Source: Lycium barbarum
Taxonomy: Eukaryota > Streptophyta > Magnoliopsida > Solanales > Solanaceae
Assembly (NCBI RefSeq): GCF_019175385.1
Contig: NC_083339.1
Span: forward strand, 116,421,601-116,485,600
Reading direction: 5' to 3'
DNA length: 64,000 nucleotides
The notes below the pieces were generated by a model. It was not told where the DNA came from. It saw nothing but the letters and a program-made list of their open reading frames with translations, and did no database searches. Shown here piece after piece: positions 48,514 through 60,267 of the stretch. The position numbers were made by a program, and so were the translations under genes. Positions within the stretch are counted from its first letter, which is position 1. The number at the start of each line of letters is the position of its first letter.

Positions 48514-48876
48514 TTAGGCATCTTGAACCATGTCGTGCATTCTAGAATTTTGGACATTAGGTTGCACCGCCCTACTACTTTCACCAACAACAAAGTTTTG
48601 AAATCTACCAAAACTACTATTCGTTTCTCCATGACTAGTCCACAATGTATAATTTTCTTCAAACTCGTCTTTATAGAGATGAAGCCTAACAATCTCTGGT
48701 GTTTCGTAATTCCTACATTGACATACTACAAAAGGGCACCTAACCAAGCCATGAATTTGAAAAGTTTCAAGTGTCATTGCATAGTCAACAAAAACATCAA
48801 CACCGTCTACAAATTCTTGCCTCATCCCCCTTCGGCGGTCGTTTGTCCTATTATACATCCAACTACGAGATTCCAT
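48514..48876 (-). pseudogene. Transposase-associated domain of the CACTA element
   Basis: The 120-residue minus-strand frame starts MESRSWMYNRTNDRRRGMRQ, then FVDYAMTLETFQIHGLVRCP, CQCRNYETPEIVRLHLYKDE, and WTSHGE, the Transpos_assoc domain (PF13963) that opens TNPD-type transposases. It ends after MHDMVQDA with a stop at 48514, exactly where the catalytic part normally follows. Instead, Transposase_24-like sequence follows in another frame, so the catalytic domain was deleted. Confidence 0.8.
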
Positions 48877-48889
48877 CTACACAAATAAC

Positions 48890-50430
48890 ACCAAATTTGA
48901 AATTGTTAAGGAACAAATTCAATGAATAATTTAATTCAATGTTCAAAACCTAAATCACCAGTTGCCCTAACAATCAACTTAAAGCTTCAGACTAGGAAAC
49001 AATTACTAAATCTTCAACAGAGACCCAAGTTACCAGTTGCCCTATACCACATTACATAAATCTTATAGAGCAACATTTCAGTCTCATAAGTTCCCTTTGG
49101 CTAAAATAGACCTTAGAATGACAAACTCATCAAAAACTCAGAAAATTACAAACCAAACCCATGAAAATTTGCACCATAAACCTAAGACACTAGAACAAGG
49201 GTATATGGACCTTAGAGAGCAAGAGATTGAAGTAATTTTTTGGCTAAATGCGCGTTAGAATCAAGAAACCATCACAAATTCAGAAAATTTATAACCAAAC
49301 ACATGAAAATTTTTCCCAAAAATTAATCATACACACACAAAAAAAAGAAGAACCTCAAGGAAACATGCCAAACCATTTGCTTGATCTCTTATCCGGACAT
49401 CTAAATCAAAACATAAGAAAACATGTAGCGAGAAACGACTGAAAGCTAAAGAACACAAAAGTAAAGAGCAAACCGACCTTAATCAGAAATGATCAAACTT
49501 CGACCTTAAAAAAATAAGTATTTTGACTCTCGTTTTCTGAACTACTTCACATAAATTAGGTGTTTAGTCACTAGCTCTGATTTGTACTTTGATACTAAAT
49601 CTTATGAGGTACAAGCTATATTTAGCAAAAAAAATTATTGCCAGATACTTCCACTCAAAATTTATTGCCAGCTACATCCACTCAAAATTGAACACTGATT
49701 CCATTTTCAAAGTGGGTTTTCAAGAATTTATTTAATACCATTCATGTGTAGTTGCGTTTAGCTCTTATATATTTCTTTCAACAAATTGAAGTACATAATG
49801 TCAACTTCAGTAATTGAAGCATGTAAACACCCCCCCCCCCCCCAATCTTTATTCTCATCTTTCTTGATTTTCCACTCCAATTGAGTGTTATTTCATTATT
49901 TTGTATCCCCAAATGGCCAAAGTAATATTTGGAGAATATATTCAAGACCCTTTCTTGGTAATTGCATTTAGCATCTTCACCATTTTCTAGATCTGATTCC
50001 CCATATAGCCAAACTAATTTCATTATTTTGTATCCCCAAATGGCCAAAGTAATTTTTTTGAGAATTTATGGAAGACCCTCTATGTGTAATTGTGTTTACT
50101 CTTCTTTTATTCAGCAAATTGAAGCATACAATGTCAAGTTCAGTAACTGAAGCTCTAACAACTCAGTAACTGAAGCTCTAACAACTCAACTCAGTAACAA
50201 ATTTCTTAGCCAAGAAAAGAAAGAAAGCATACCTCAAATGTTGATGATAACTGGCGACGGCAGCGGCGGTTCTGGGTGTGGACGACGACGACGGTGACTC
50301 CCTGCACTGTTGGTGACGTCGACGGTGTATTAGGTTTAGAGAGAGAGGGACCTCAAAAACGTGAGAGGGAAAGAGAGAGAAATGGAAAGAGAAGGGTTTA
50401 ATTGGGGTTGTTTAAATTTTATTTGGCTAA
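48890..50430. other. CACTA interior without genes
   Basis: Low-complexity and duplicated sequence: a direct repeat at 49891-49980 and 50019-50105 (cattattttgtatccccaaa), a C14 run at 49830-49843, and a 24-bp tandem near 50140-50190 (cagtaactgaagctctaaca). No supported frame. Confidence 0.6.
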
Positions 50431-50793
50431 TATTACCGACCTCATGAGGTCGGTATATTTAATTATTTTATTTTTAATTTAAAAGCATACTGACCTCACG
50501 AGGTCGGTTTATCAAAAATTATTTTTAATAAACCGACCTCGTGAGGTCGGTATTCTTTTAAATTAAAAATAAAATTATAATATTTACCATCATTTAAATT
50601 TTCGACCTAGTGAGGTCGGTACATTATTTTTTCAAATTTTGATACAATATTACCGACCTCATGAGGTCGGTTTATTTTTAAAAAAATTGAAAAATAAATA
50701 TTACGATTTTACCGACCTCATGAGGTCAGTTTTTTTCCGACCTCAACTGAGGTCGGTTTTTTGAGGTCGGTAAGTCCAGTATTTTTAGTAGTG
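50430..50793. repeat. Right subterminal palindrome array of the CACTA element
   Basis: Seven or eight copies of the same palindrome (taccgacctcatgaggtcgg and variants such as CACG and CGTG centres) occur at about 50434-50770, in both orientations by symmetry. They mirror the left array. Confidence 0.85.
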
Positions 50794-50796
50794 ATT

Positions 50797-51044
50797 AGCG
50801 CATACTATATGGTTGAATTTGAATCATAGGGAGTGATAACATTCGAACAATGAGCTTTTTACAATGCGAAATAAATCAATTAGATTAATGAATTTCTAAT
50901 ACCAAATATTTTAAGAAAGAAAAAACGTATACTAGTAAGATTTATTATATTCCTTTTCCCTCATTCAAAGGATTGTGATTTTAATAGAGTATTAGGGTTT
51001 TCAACTCTTCTTCACCAAAGTTTACAATCTAGTGACATATTATT
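50797..51044. other. Spacer between CACTA and Helitron-like end
   Basis: No gene or repeat recognised. Confidence 0.5.
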
Positions 51045-52130
51045 ACTAGAGAATATATCCGCGCTTCGCGCGGCTATAAAAATACTCTTCATGTATGAGC
51101 TATAAACTAACTTCACTTTGGTTCCCCATTCATTGGCTGATGCTCGACCTCAACTAAATTGAATTTGCGTGGCGTTAGATATATTAAAGAGGAAAACATT
51201 CTCTACTAAAAAAATTTCCCATTCTAGTATTTGAACCTGAAATCTCTGGTTAAAGGTGGAGGACTCTATTCACCCACCAAAATCGTTGGTGGTATAATAA
51301 CCTTTAACAAAGTACAAAAAGGAACAACCCTTATTTACTAAAGTCAACTCAAAATTGTCCTTCGATTACGTATATTATATGACAACCAAGACCAAGGATA
51401 GAAAAGTTTAAAACTTATGTAATTTCTGTCACACCTTCTTTTTGGTAATAACTACAATATTTTAATAGAAAGATTTAGATAACTAAATGTAGAGAAATGT
51501 TAAAGAATTACACTTTTGCTTCGCCTTATAGAACACTGTAACGCCACCCCTGTCAACCTTTTGATGCCCATGAAGTTGCTTTTCATTCTTTATTAGAACT
51601 AAGTAAATATGAGAGGAGGAGAATTTTATCAAAGAAGAGTAAGAAAGCATAGAGTTATTTTTTACTTCATCTCATTTAGCCGTTGCTTCTTCTCTTCTTT
51701 AATGGTGTAAAAAAGTGAAAGTTCCCTCATTAAATTTGTTTATGGTAAAGATCTGATAGCTGCTGCTTCTTATCATATCTTTCTTATACACCTATGAAAA
51801 GCAGACCATTACCCTTACAAATTCCAAATGACGGAGGATACAAGTCTGTGTATAAGTGTTGTGCCCTTAATTGGTGTAGGCTTTCATGTATATATTTCAT
51901 AAATAAGTGATAACTTCTTTTCTGTTTCCAAATTAATTAAAACAATATGTGCAACCATGAAGATTATTGGAGATTTTGAACAAAGTAAGAAGGGAAAAGA
52001 GCAAAAAGTTTTTTTTTTTTTTAAAAAAAAGGTAAATAAGTAAGTATCTTGGCCTTAGAGATGTGCCACATCACTTTCGCCAAGACCAGTTTTATATATT
52101 AAATTTATGCACACACACTCCCTGACCACA
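51045..52130 (-). mobile_element. Helitron-like element (3' end clear, 5' end tentative)
   Basis: On the minus strand the sequence GCCGCGCGAAGCGCGGATAT, then ATTCTCTAGT, ends next to an A. A GC hairpin (51059-51073) about 10 bp before CTAGT is the 3' signature of a Helitron. The 5' end (TC...) is uncertain; sequence like a Helitron interior (AAACTGGTCTTGGCGAAAGT on minus) lies at about 52070-52090. No Rep/helicase is present. Confidence 0.5.
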
Positions 52131-53223
52131 TTTCTAGATTTTTTTTTCTAGATTTTTTTCAAGTAGTAAGCTCGACGGATTCAGACTAAATGTAATAGAC
52201 GACAATGATCCATAAAAATCTGAAAAACTTGCAATTTTATCAACAACATAACATGAGAACTTGAGGACTACAATTTTACATATCAATAAATAACTTTATT
52301 GTGAGTTAAACTTGAGGCCCACAATATATGAAAACTTAAAAGCTTGAGGACTTTTACTAACAACATAAAATGAAAAACTTGAGGATTGCAATTTAACATA
52401 TCAATAAATAGCTTTTCTATGAGTTAAACTATATTCAGAAATAACAAATTAATTTTGTATTCTCATGTTCTATCAATAGGCTTATTAAAAACTGACCAAC
52501 ATCACCGCAGAAAGACATACATACTTCCTTAAGCAACTTGCACATGTAAGTTGGCTTCCTTCCCTTGCTTTCACTCTCAAAAACATTCATAGCCTAGACA
52601 CAACCCTACCAATAAGAACAAAAACAAAAGAAAAAAGTTAAATAAACAAATGAAAATTTTAGAGAATGCTACAATTTTGAATTAAAGAAGAAAGAATAAC
52701 TATATTTTCACCATAAAGTAATCAAATTCTTTAAAAAATAAGAAGAGAGAAAGAAAGATAAAAATTGAAATCATTTTTGAAAGAGTTCTTCCATTCATGC
52801 CATGAAGAAGCCAAACCAATTGTTCTCTCATGATGGTTATTGCATTACAAAAGTATATATTGCATTACAAAGTATAGGATAACAAATCTCAGAGTAAAAT
52901 TATTTGGATAGGAAACATTTTGGTGCAAATTTAAGGTGTCATAAACTTGCATATTAATTAAATAATTGGGGGTTATGAACATAAAAAGTTTGAGAGTTAA
53001 TGAATTTTGTCATTATTAATAATAATTAAGAGTAGGATTTATGAAGATGAAGAGGTGTGATTATGAAGATGTCTTTCTAAAATAAAATAAATGAGAAAAA
53101 AATCAAAAAAGGAGAAAAAAGATTGTTTACCCCTAAAAAGGTAACAATTGAATTTGTATGCGGTTTAAAGGATACGTGGTTTAATCAGTCGTTAACATAA
53201 TGAAATATGAAATAACAATCAAT
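52131..53223. other. Gene-free AT-rich spacer with direct repeats
   Basis: A degenerate direct repeat of about 74 bp occurs at 52239-52312 and 52357-52430 (catatcaataaataactttat-like). Otherwise nothing recognised. Confidence 0.5.
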
Positions 53224-53730
53224 TGTATGTAACGAACAAAGAAAAAAATAGCCTAAATCGTTTATTGCTTGTAACTGAAAACTGGTCCGGTGCAGAGCGT
53301 TAAACCTGGGGGCCCGAGCCAAATCGCTAAAGAACTTGAACTTCATGAAATTTTACAGAATAAGTGCATGAGATTGGCATCAGATCCCTTCTAATGAGAG
53401 GGTTTACCTCTTTTTATAGCACAAGAGTTAGAGTCCTAATGCTCCTTAAAATCTGATAATTTGATACTAATTATACTATTAACGGCGCCTTAATAGCTGG
53501 TCGCGTAACTGTCAGCATAATGGGCAGCGTGAAATCCGATCTGTAACAAATTTCTCGCGTTTGTGCTAATTGGCGTCTCTCCGGCTTACTGGATTAACCA
53601 CCCCTCGGACTTCATTTCATCCGAATCACTGAACTCAAACCAACGCTACATTTTAAAGTTAATGTTCCTATTTTACTCCGACATCTCATCGGAAGGATGC
53701 AACATTTTACACCGATTTTTACCGTATACA
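53224..53730 (-). repeat. Tat gypsy 3' LTR (boundaries partly tentative)
   Basis: On the minus strand the LTR starts TGTATACGGTAAAAATC at 53730, directly after a polypurine tract (plus gtccccccacttcccggat, 53735-53752). This is the same junction as at 20714-20737. A minus TATA box (GCTATAAAAAGAG) lies near 53420. The distal end near 53224 is a guess. Confidence 0.55.
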
Positions 53731-53947
53731 GATAGTCCCCCCACTTCCCGGATCAGAGTTTATCGGAGTGATGGGAAGTGGAATGATAACCTCAGTATCT
53801 TCTCTAGTAAGCTTCTTTTCGGAAATAGCCGGGAGATCAGACGTCCCCTCACATCACGTCTTTCTGACTTCAGATACGTGTATCTACCTGATTGGACCGT
53901 CCCTTCGGTTCTCGAATTGGAACGTTTCACCATTATTACTCTCCTTC

Positions 53948-53956
53948 TATAAAAAT
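53948..53956 (+). promoter_or_regulatory. TATA box for the antisense ORF
   Basis: TTCTATAAAAATGCG lies inside the internal region, about 170 bp before the ATG at 54119, pointing toward the antisense ORF. A pyrimidine-rich leader with repeated caaatcttcat (54030-54110) follows. Confidence 0.55.
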
Positions 53957-54118
53957 GCGACTCTTCCCTTTTCACCTTTTACCATTCGATTAATAACTCC
54001 TCGAACTTCTTTTGAATCTTCAACCTTATTCTTTCTTTCTTTCAAATCTTCATCTTATTCTTCAAATCTTCATCCCATTCTTCAAATCTTCATCCAGATC
54101 ACCAAATCTTTATAAGAA

Positions 54119-56895
54119 ATGGCAATGAACTCCAGATCTTCTTCCAAAAATGCTTCACCGGCTGCTTCTCCACCTCTGGTGACCGATGTCGTTGCTAACC
54201 CCAATGTTAGCGTTCAGGTCAATCCTTCCGAACGTCAGGCTTAAGATATTCTGCCCTCATACTATCACTTCGGCACCGAGTTCGCTGTCGAGACAGCTTC
54301 GAAAAAGTCTGACAGAGGCTATGATATCAGACGCTATCCTTCTTCGATTAAGAAAACGGACCTCCCTCGAGTCCGAACTAATTGTGGTTGGACAACCTAA
54401 CATTTCGAGATCGTTATTCCGGGTCCGAATGATGACATTACCACCTTCAGGAACGGATACTCAAACATATACACCTATCTCTTCACCTTCAAACTTCGCC
54501 TCCCGATCGATCAAGTCATCCTCGTCATGTGTAGAACGTACAACTTATGCTTCGTACAAATTGGTCCGTCCATTTAGCGGACTATAACTTGTCTCCACTT
54601 TTTGTTTAACAGTGTCAACGCGAACTTTACTTTACACCATTTGATCCGGCTATACAGTCCACGGATCTTTCACGGTGGGGTTCTAAATCTCTTGAAATGA
54701 GGGAAACACCCTATCATTTCTAGCGTTGATGAGATCAAAGACCGAGGCTGGGTAGAACATTTCGTCAGGGTTAAAACCACCGAGATAATCCCAGCGGGAT
54801 CCATGCCATTCTCCAAGCGGTGGAACATAAAAAATAAGCATCGTAGAACTTTTATTTTCTCCACATGCTTTCAATTATTCATCTAACTCTCTTATACTTA
54901 CAATTGTTGCATGGATCCTGGATGAAATAAAAAACTTCCCCGATTGGGTAGAGGGCATTATATGCCAATACCTGCACCAACTATGCAAAGAGTTGTCCGA
55001 CGAGAATTGGATAAGAAAGAATTAAGGTAAGTAGATTTTTTTCTGTTTTTCTTTGTGTTTTTTCCTTCGCTCGTCCCTTTTCCTAACTTCGATGTTATAT
55101 TTCTCAGGCCTGCCGAAGGGTTCATCAATCCTAAGGACCGAACCAACAGATATCTCTCCCACGCCAAATTCAGTGTTTGATCTATCGGACTTAGCGCGAC
55201 TCATTGCTGAGGCGAAGAAGAGAAAGATGCCAAATCTTCCAGGTTCCCGAAGTCACCTTCGGTGTGTCAAAAAAGAAAGAAAAGTTCCAAGGCTGCTGGA
55301 GGCCCTTCACGGGTTTGGGGTTTAAGAGACTTCCCAGATGATAATATTCTAATAGCGAAAGTCAGTACCGGTGGCGCTACCACTATTGTGGCCGAGGTGG
55401 ATCCCGCTCCAATTGATGTTTCGGAGAAGAATGTCATGGCTGGTTTGACCGGGCCCATTGCTGATGACACGGCTGAAAATCTTCTGTACCCCATCATCGA
55501 ACCTATCCAACACCCTGCTCAATTAAAGGTCATCATAACTGAAACAAATATCGTCATCATTGAGAATGGCACGTCTTCGGAAGAGGATCCTACGACCAAG
55601 AGGGCCAAGCAAACCATGTCAACTCCTTCTTCACCTCCTGCTCATACCTTCGGGCAGGAAGATTTCAATAATATGTTCCCCAATGAAGGGGTTGTTACGA
55701 CATCCGCTATGATGGGGGGTGCCTTCGGTTTGGCTACCTCGCTATTCCACAAAAGCCAAGGAGGTCCCCTAAGGAATTCGAATCTGGTTCACGATCAAAG
55801 CTAGTGGGTACCTTCCCGGCTCTGAGCGTTGATCCGAATAGAACAAGGTCAGCCACTATCACTAACCCAAGGATACCAGTTTCTTGTCCCGACTTGTCGG
55901 GATAGCCAGCTATCTTCAACCCCTCGTATCGGAATCCGATAGGGAGAAAATGGGGTGAGTCTCCTGGCAATGTCTCTTCAATGAGAACATGCACGCTGCC
56001 AAACGGGTAAACATTCCATTCTTTCAAAAGTTTTATTTGCTTCGAGTAATTCTCACGATATGCTAATTTTTAACTTTATTTTCCCTTTGCATTCTATCAT
56101 ACTTGAGAACGAAGGTTTTGTTCCAGTTATACGGGGAGATGGATGATTTGCAGGGCCAATTGGACACCCAAGGCCGAGAAACCGAGCAGTTCAAACTTCT
56201 CCTGCAGCAAAAAGAAGAATCAGCTGCAGCAAATTGGAGATCCTTCGATCCTCAGAGCTGAGCTTGATGAGGCTAAAAATAAAACCCTCCGAGTTGAGAC
56301 CTTGAGCATATGGCCGAGAAAAATGAGATCCTTGAGGTAGACATCAAGAAGCTCGACCAGGATGCCTCCGCCTCTACCAACCAGTTCGAGGAGCATGAGG
56401 CAACCATCTCCCAACTGAGGCAAAAAATAGACTCCCTTAAGGTCGAGGCTGTCAACATCGGGGACAGGTTTATCGGGATTGAAGCTGAGAGGGCCTCCAA
56501 GAAAGAGATCTTAAGGGTGGGACAAGAAAAGGAAGAAAACCGGTCAAAGCCAACAAAGAGCTCAGAGGTGAGCTTAAAACTTCTACCCATGCCCTCGACA
56601 CCCTGAGTCAAAGAAATGTCGAACTGACGGCCCAAATGTAGCATGCTTTGGCTGAACGAAACCAGGCTCGTGCTGACAATGAAGCGGCCAGAGCTCGATC
56701 TGTGCTAAAGGCCGAGCACATGAGATGGAATTCTCGGAGGCTTACTTTGGAAGAAGCTCGGGCTGGCATTAAGGATATTGCTGCCAAGATCGAGCAAGCG
56801 AGGTAGTCGAGGATAAAGCACTCCTCGTAGATAGCTCGGAGGATGATCCCGAAGGATCTAGCTCTAATGGTTCAGATTTCTCTTCGGATGATTAG
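54119..56895 (+). pseudogene. Tat antisense extra ORF with coiled coil, decayed
   Basis: The ORF starts MAMNSRSSSKNASPAASPPL and has stops (for example after ERQA, near 54242). The block LRLPIDQVILVMCRTYNLCF, then QIGPSI, stop, RTITCLHF, then LHHLIRLYSPRIFHGGVLNL and DRGWVEHFVRVK, is homologous to the minus-strand ORFs at 1-698 and 19.7-20.4 kb. A likely intron is 55027-55108 (AAG|GTAAGTAG ... TTTCTCAG|GCC). The second half (56130-56820) is rich in Glu, Gln, Lys and heptad-like Leu, a coiled coil, and the end is acidic (SSEDDPEGSSSNGSD) to a TAG at 56893. It is antisense to the pol gene at 57.6-62.1 kb. Extra antisense ORFs are known in Tat-lineage elements; their role is unknown. Confidence 0.7.
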
Positions 56896-57578
56896 ATTGG
56901 ATTTTAGAAAGTCTTTGTATTTTCTTTAATTTTTGTAAGTTTGTCAAGGTCAATCTCCGACCTTTTGTTTATATGAAATGGAAGCTTTAGTTCGATTTTA
57001 TTCCGTCAGTGTTTGGCTTTCGAGCATTTTTCTGGTTTCAATATTTAACCAAATAAGATTTAAGTAAGATGAATGACTTTTGAATCAGATAACATTACTA
57101 ACGTTACCCTATCGGAATACGAACTAGGCTCGACCTTGATTAAATCTTTAAAACAATTTTTGCCTTAACGAAATTTCAAACCAACTTAACTTAAGAACTT
57201 GGAAGTTTTAGGTTTGCTTTATACCATGCCTTTTTCTGCCGGCAATTGTCTTTTGAAGACATACGTACGGGCCTTACTTTTCTGCTTGTGAATTCGGACA
57301 TCTCCAAATCACTTCGCTCATATGGGTTTAAGTTTTAATTACTTCTAACCTTTTTAGACTATTTAAAGTCTTTACAAATTAGGCTCAGTTCACTATGACT
57401 TTAATGCCTTCGTTTTGTTCCGTTGATTTTGCGACGATAGTCCCCAGTCGAGGTAGCCCGTGAGCTTCAAAGATTAATTACTTAGGAATGTTAAATGAAT
57501 ATCCATGCAAGAGTATAATTGACATGAATTTTAACCGAAGTCTTCTTCTCATTTCAAACATTTTTTTCCTACAAACAA
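56896..57578. other. Spacer between antisense ORF and pol
   Basis: Convergent 3' ends: the plus-strand antisense ORF stops at 56895 and the minus-strand pol fades near 57580. Nothing else is recognised. Confidence 0.5.
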
Positions 57579-57949
57579 CTAAGGCAAGACTTCTTTGATC
57601 TTTACTGCCTTTGCCGCAGCAAATAAACTAGCCGGGTAAGACTCATTCAATCGTTTGGCCCTTACAATAGATCCTAATGCAGAAAGTGCAAAAAATATCT
57701 GGCTTCTTTGAGCTGCCTCAAACTTGTCGAGGGTATGACAGTCCCTTAGTGTTTGTGTTTGAAGCATGAGGAGTCAAACACTATAAAAGTCAATGTTGGG
57801 CAGTCCTCAGCACTCAGCTGGTCTTCAATATGAAAGTAACACATTGAACATTATTGCCTCATTAAAAACCTTGCCGGAAAACCCACTTCAGGACAAAACC
57901 GAGCTAAGGGAAAAAGAGTGCAACACGTGTTTTCAGACCTAATTATAAC

Positions 57950-59240
57950 CTCTTGAATTTTGTTTCGGTCTGTACCTGCAAGGGTCAACTGACTAAAGGA
58001 ACTTTAAAAAATTCACAAAGGGTTAGCGATCCATACCTTGGCAATAATATCTTTTCAAGTGTGCCACGTTCCAATTGCTTTGCAACTATTGGTCATCTTC
58101 AGATTCCAGTTGATATAAGTCTTTACCAGTTATTCCATTTACTCTGTACGGTCCTCCTAATTCGGACCCAATTTCCCATCGTTGGATTTTTGGTGTAAAG
58201 GGTAACTTTCTGTAGAACTAAGTCCCCAACTTAGAAGTGCCGAAGATTTGTTCTTCGATTGTAATATCTTCTCATCCGTTCTCTCTGGGCTGCTAAACGG
58301 ACCAACCCAGTCTCGCGAAGTTCATCCGTTAAATCAAGCTTTACAGCCATAGCCTCATCATTTGACTCGTCAGTTGCATACTGAAATCTTAAGCTCAGCT
58401 CCTCAACTTCCACAGGAATTAAGGTCTTCTCACCATAAACTTGAGAAAAGGATGTTTCACCAGTGCTCGACTTTGAGGTCGTTCTATACGCCCAAAGCAC
58501 TTCCAGCAAAACTTCCTTCTACATGCGCTTTGATTCTTTCAACCGCTACCTTAGATTTTGAATAACGGTCTTATTTGTTGACTCTGCCTGCCTATTCGCA
58601 CTTGGGTGATATGGAGTCGACAAAATCTTCTTAATTTTCAAGCCTTTGAGGAAATTATTAACCTTATTCCCAATGAACTGTTGGCCAGTATCGTATGTTA
58701 TCTCGATGGGAATACCTAACCAACAGATGATGTGATCCCAAATGAAGTCAATGACCTCCTTTTATCTGACTTTCTAAAAGGTCTGTGCTTCAACCCATTT
58801 AGAAAAATAGTCAGCCATAAATAAAATGAACCGTACCTTACCAGGAGCCCAAGGCAAAGGTCCACTATATCCATTCCCCATTTCATGAATGGACATGGAG
58901 ATAAAACCGGATGCATCAATTCCCCTGGTTGGTGTATCATCGGTGCATGCCTCTGACACTCGTCGCACTTTCGGACGAAATTCTTTGTATCTTCTTCTAT
59001 CTGGTTCCAGTACTAACCGGCCCTGATCAACTTTCGGACCAACGACTCTGCTCCAGAATGATTGCCACAAGTCCTCTCGTGGACTTCGCGCATCACGTAA
59101 TCTGTTTCTCCAGGCCCCAAGCATCTTGCCAAAGGGCCATAGAAATATCGACGATAGAATTGGCCATCGATCAAGTAAAATCTCGCTGCTTTGGTCCGAA
59201 GTGATCTAGGCTCCTTAGGGTCCGTTGGCAACATCCCATC
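57950..59240 (-). pseudogene. Tat gypsy integrase, broken
   Basis: Pieces in minus-strand frames: zinc-binding HHCC (GGQFYRR-like FYLIDGQFYRRYFYGPLARC, YVMREVHERTCGNHSGAESL), core (HAPMIHQPGELMHPV, FMKWGMDIVGPLP across a frameshift near 58870, FSKWVEAQTF), then TPYHPSANRQAES, and WAYRTTSKSSTGETSFSQVY at 58500. The usual DDE spacing is interrupted by stops and frameshifts. This matches Tat-lineage integrases. Confidence 0.82.
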
Positions 59241-59289
59241 TTGAAGATAATATATATACTTATTGCGCCAGTCCTAAGTCAAACTTGTT

Positions 59290-60236
59290 GTGTTTACCTC
59301 GGCATGGCCGTTTTCTACCGTAGAGTTCATTAGTTGAACGACTGTACCGGAGTTAAATTCCTTTGCTCCTACTGACGAACCCAAATTGGCCAACACATCT
59401 GCCTCATTATTATGTTCTCTCGGTATATGTTGCATGATCTATTCCTTGAATCGATGAAAAATCACTTGGATTTTTTCCAAGCACCTCTCCACCCTTTCAT
59501 CTTTTACTTCGAAAACCCCATTAACTTGGTTCACGACTAGAACCACGTCACATTTTTCTTCGATAACTTTAGCTCCCAAACTTTTGGCCAGCTCTAAACC
59601 GGGAATCATGACCTCATACTCGGCTTCATTTTTAGTTAATTTTAAAGTCCTTATTGATTGCTGAATAATATCGCCTGCGGGAGCCTTAAGTACAATTCCT
59701 AGTCCACTCTTTCACGTTCGATGCTCCATCCGTGTGCAAGGTCCAGACCCTCAAAGTTTTTCGTGAGGCTAACAAAAGTTCTTTTTCTACCGCGAGAACT
59801 ATTGTGGGTATAAATTCTGGTGTGAATTCTGCTAAAATTTGAGACTTTATAGCCTTTTTTGGTTTATAATCAATGTCATAACCACTAATTTCTACTGCCC
59901 ATTTTACTAAGCTATTAGATAATTCCGGCTTATGCATGACATTTTTTAACGGGTATGTGGTTACTACGTATATAGGATGACATTGGAAATAAGGTTTCAG
60001 CTTTCTAGATACATATAACAAAGCTAGAGCCATTTTTTTCAAATGAGGATATCGCGTTTCTGCACCCCCAAAGTTCTACTTATGTAATTAATTGGGAGTT
60101 GTGTACTTTCTTCTTCTCGAACCAAAACGCCGCTTACCGTAACCTTGGATACTGCCAGGTACAAAAATAATTGTTCGTCCGCCTTCGGTGTTTGCAGCAA
60201 AGGTGGGCTCGACACGTATTGCTTCAACTCTTTCAA
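59290..60236 (-). pseudogene. Tat gypsy RNase H regions, broken
   Basis: The first RNase H reads LYLAVSKVTVSGVLVREEES, then YVSRKLKPYFQCHPIYVVT. After a spacer (SRKTLRVWTLHTDGASNVKE) a second RNase H-like segment (NEAEYE and IPREHNNEADVLANLGSS, near 59400-59650) follows. Two RNase H domains in tandem are the hallmark of the Tat lineage. Frame breaks occur near 60040 and 59686. Confidence 0.8.
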
Positions 60237-60267
60237 AACTTATTGACACTCCGGTGTCCACACGAAG

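Larger units (their letters stand above)
42545..50793 (-). mobile_element. CACTA (En/Spm) element, 8.2 kb, deletion derivative
   Basis: CACTACTAAAAAAATTGGAT at 42545 and, in reverse complement, CACTACTAAAAATACTGGAC at 50793 are inverted ends, and ATT flanks both sides (42542-42544, 50794-50796). Both ends carry many copies of a palindrome around CCGACCTCATGAGGTCGG. The transposase gene is on the minus strand: a transposase-associated domain at 48514-48876 and Transposase_24-type exons near 48160-48480 and 43795-44049. No DDE catalytic domain (Transposase_21 type) is found between them. A solo LTR sits in one exon. The element could still move only with help in trans. Confidence 0.88.

Noticed and set aside
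53563..54115. Plus-strand frames before the antisense ORF ATG
   Set aside because: They cover the LTR and leader of the Tat element and lack conservation.
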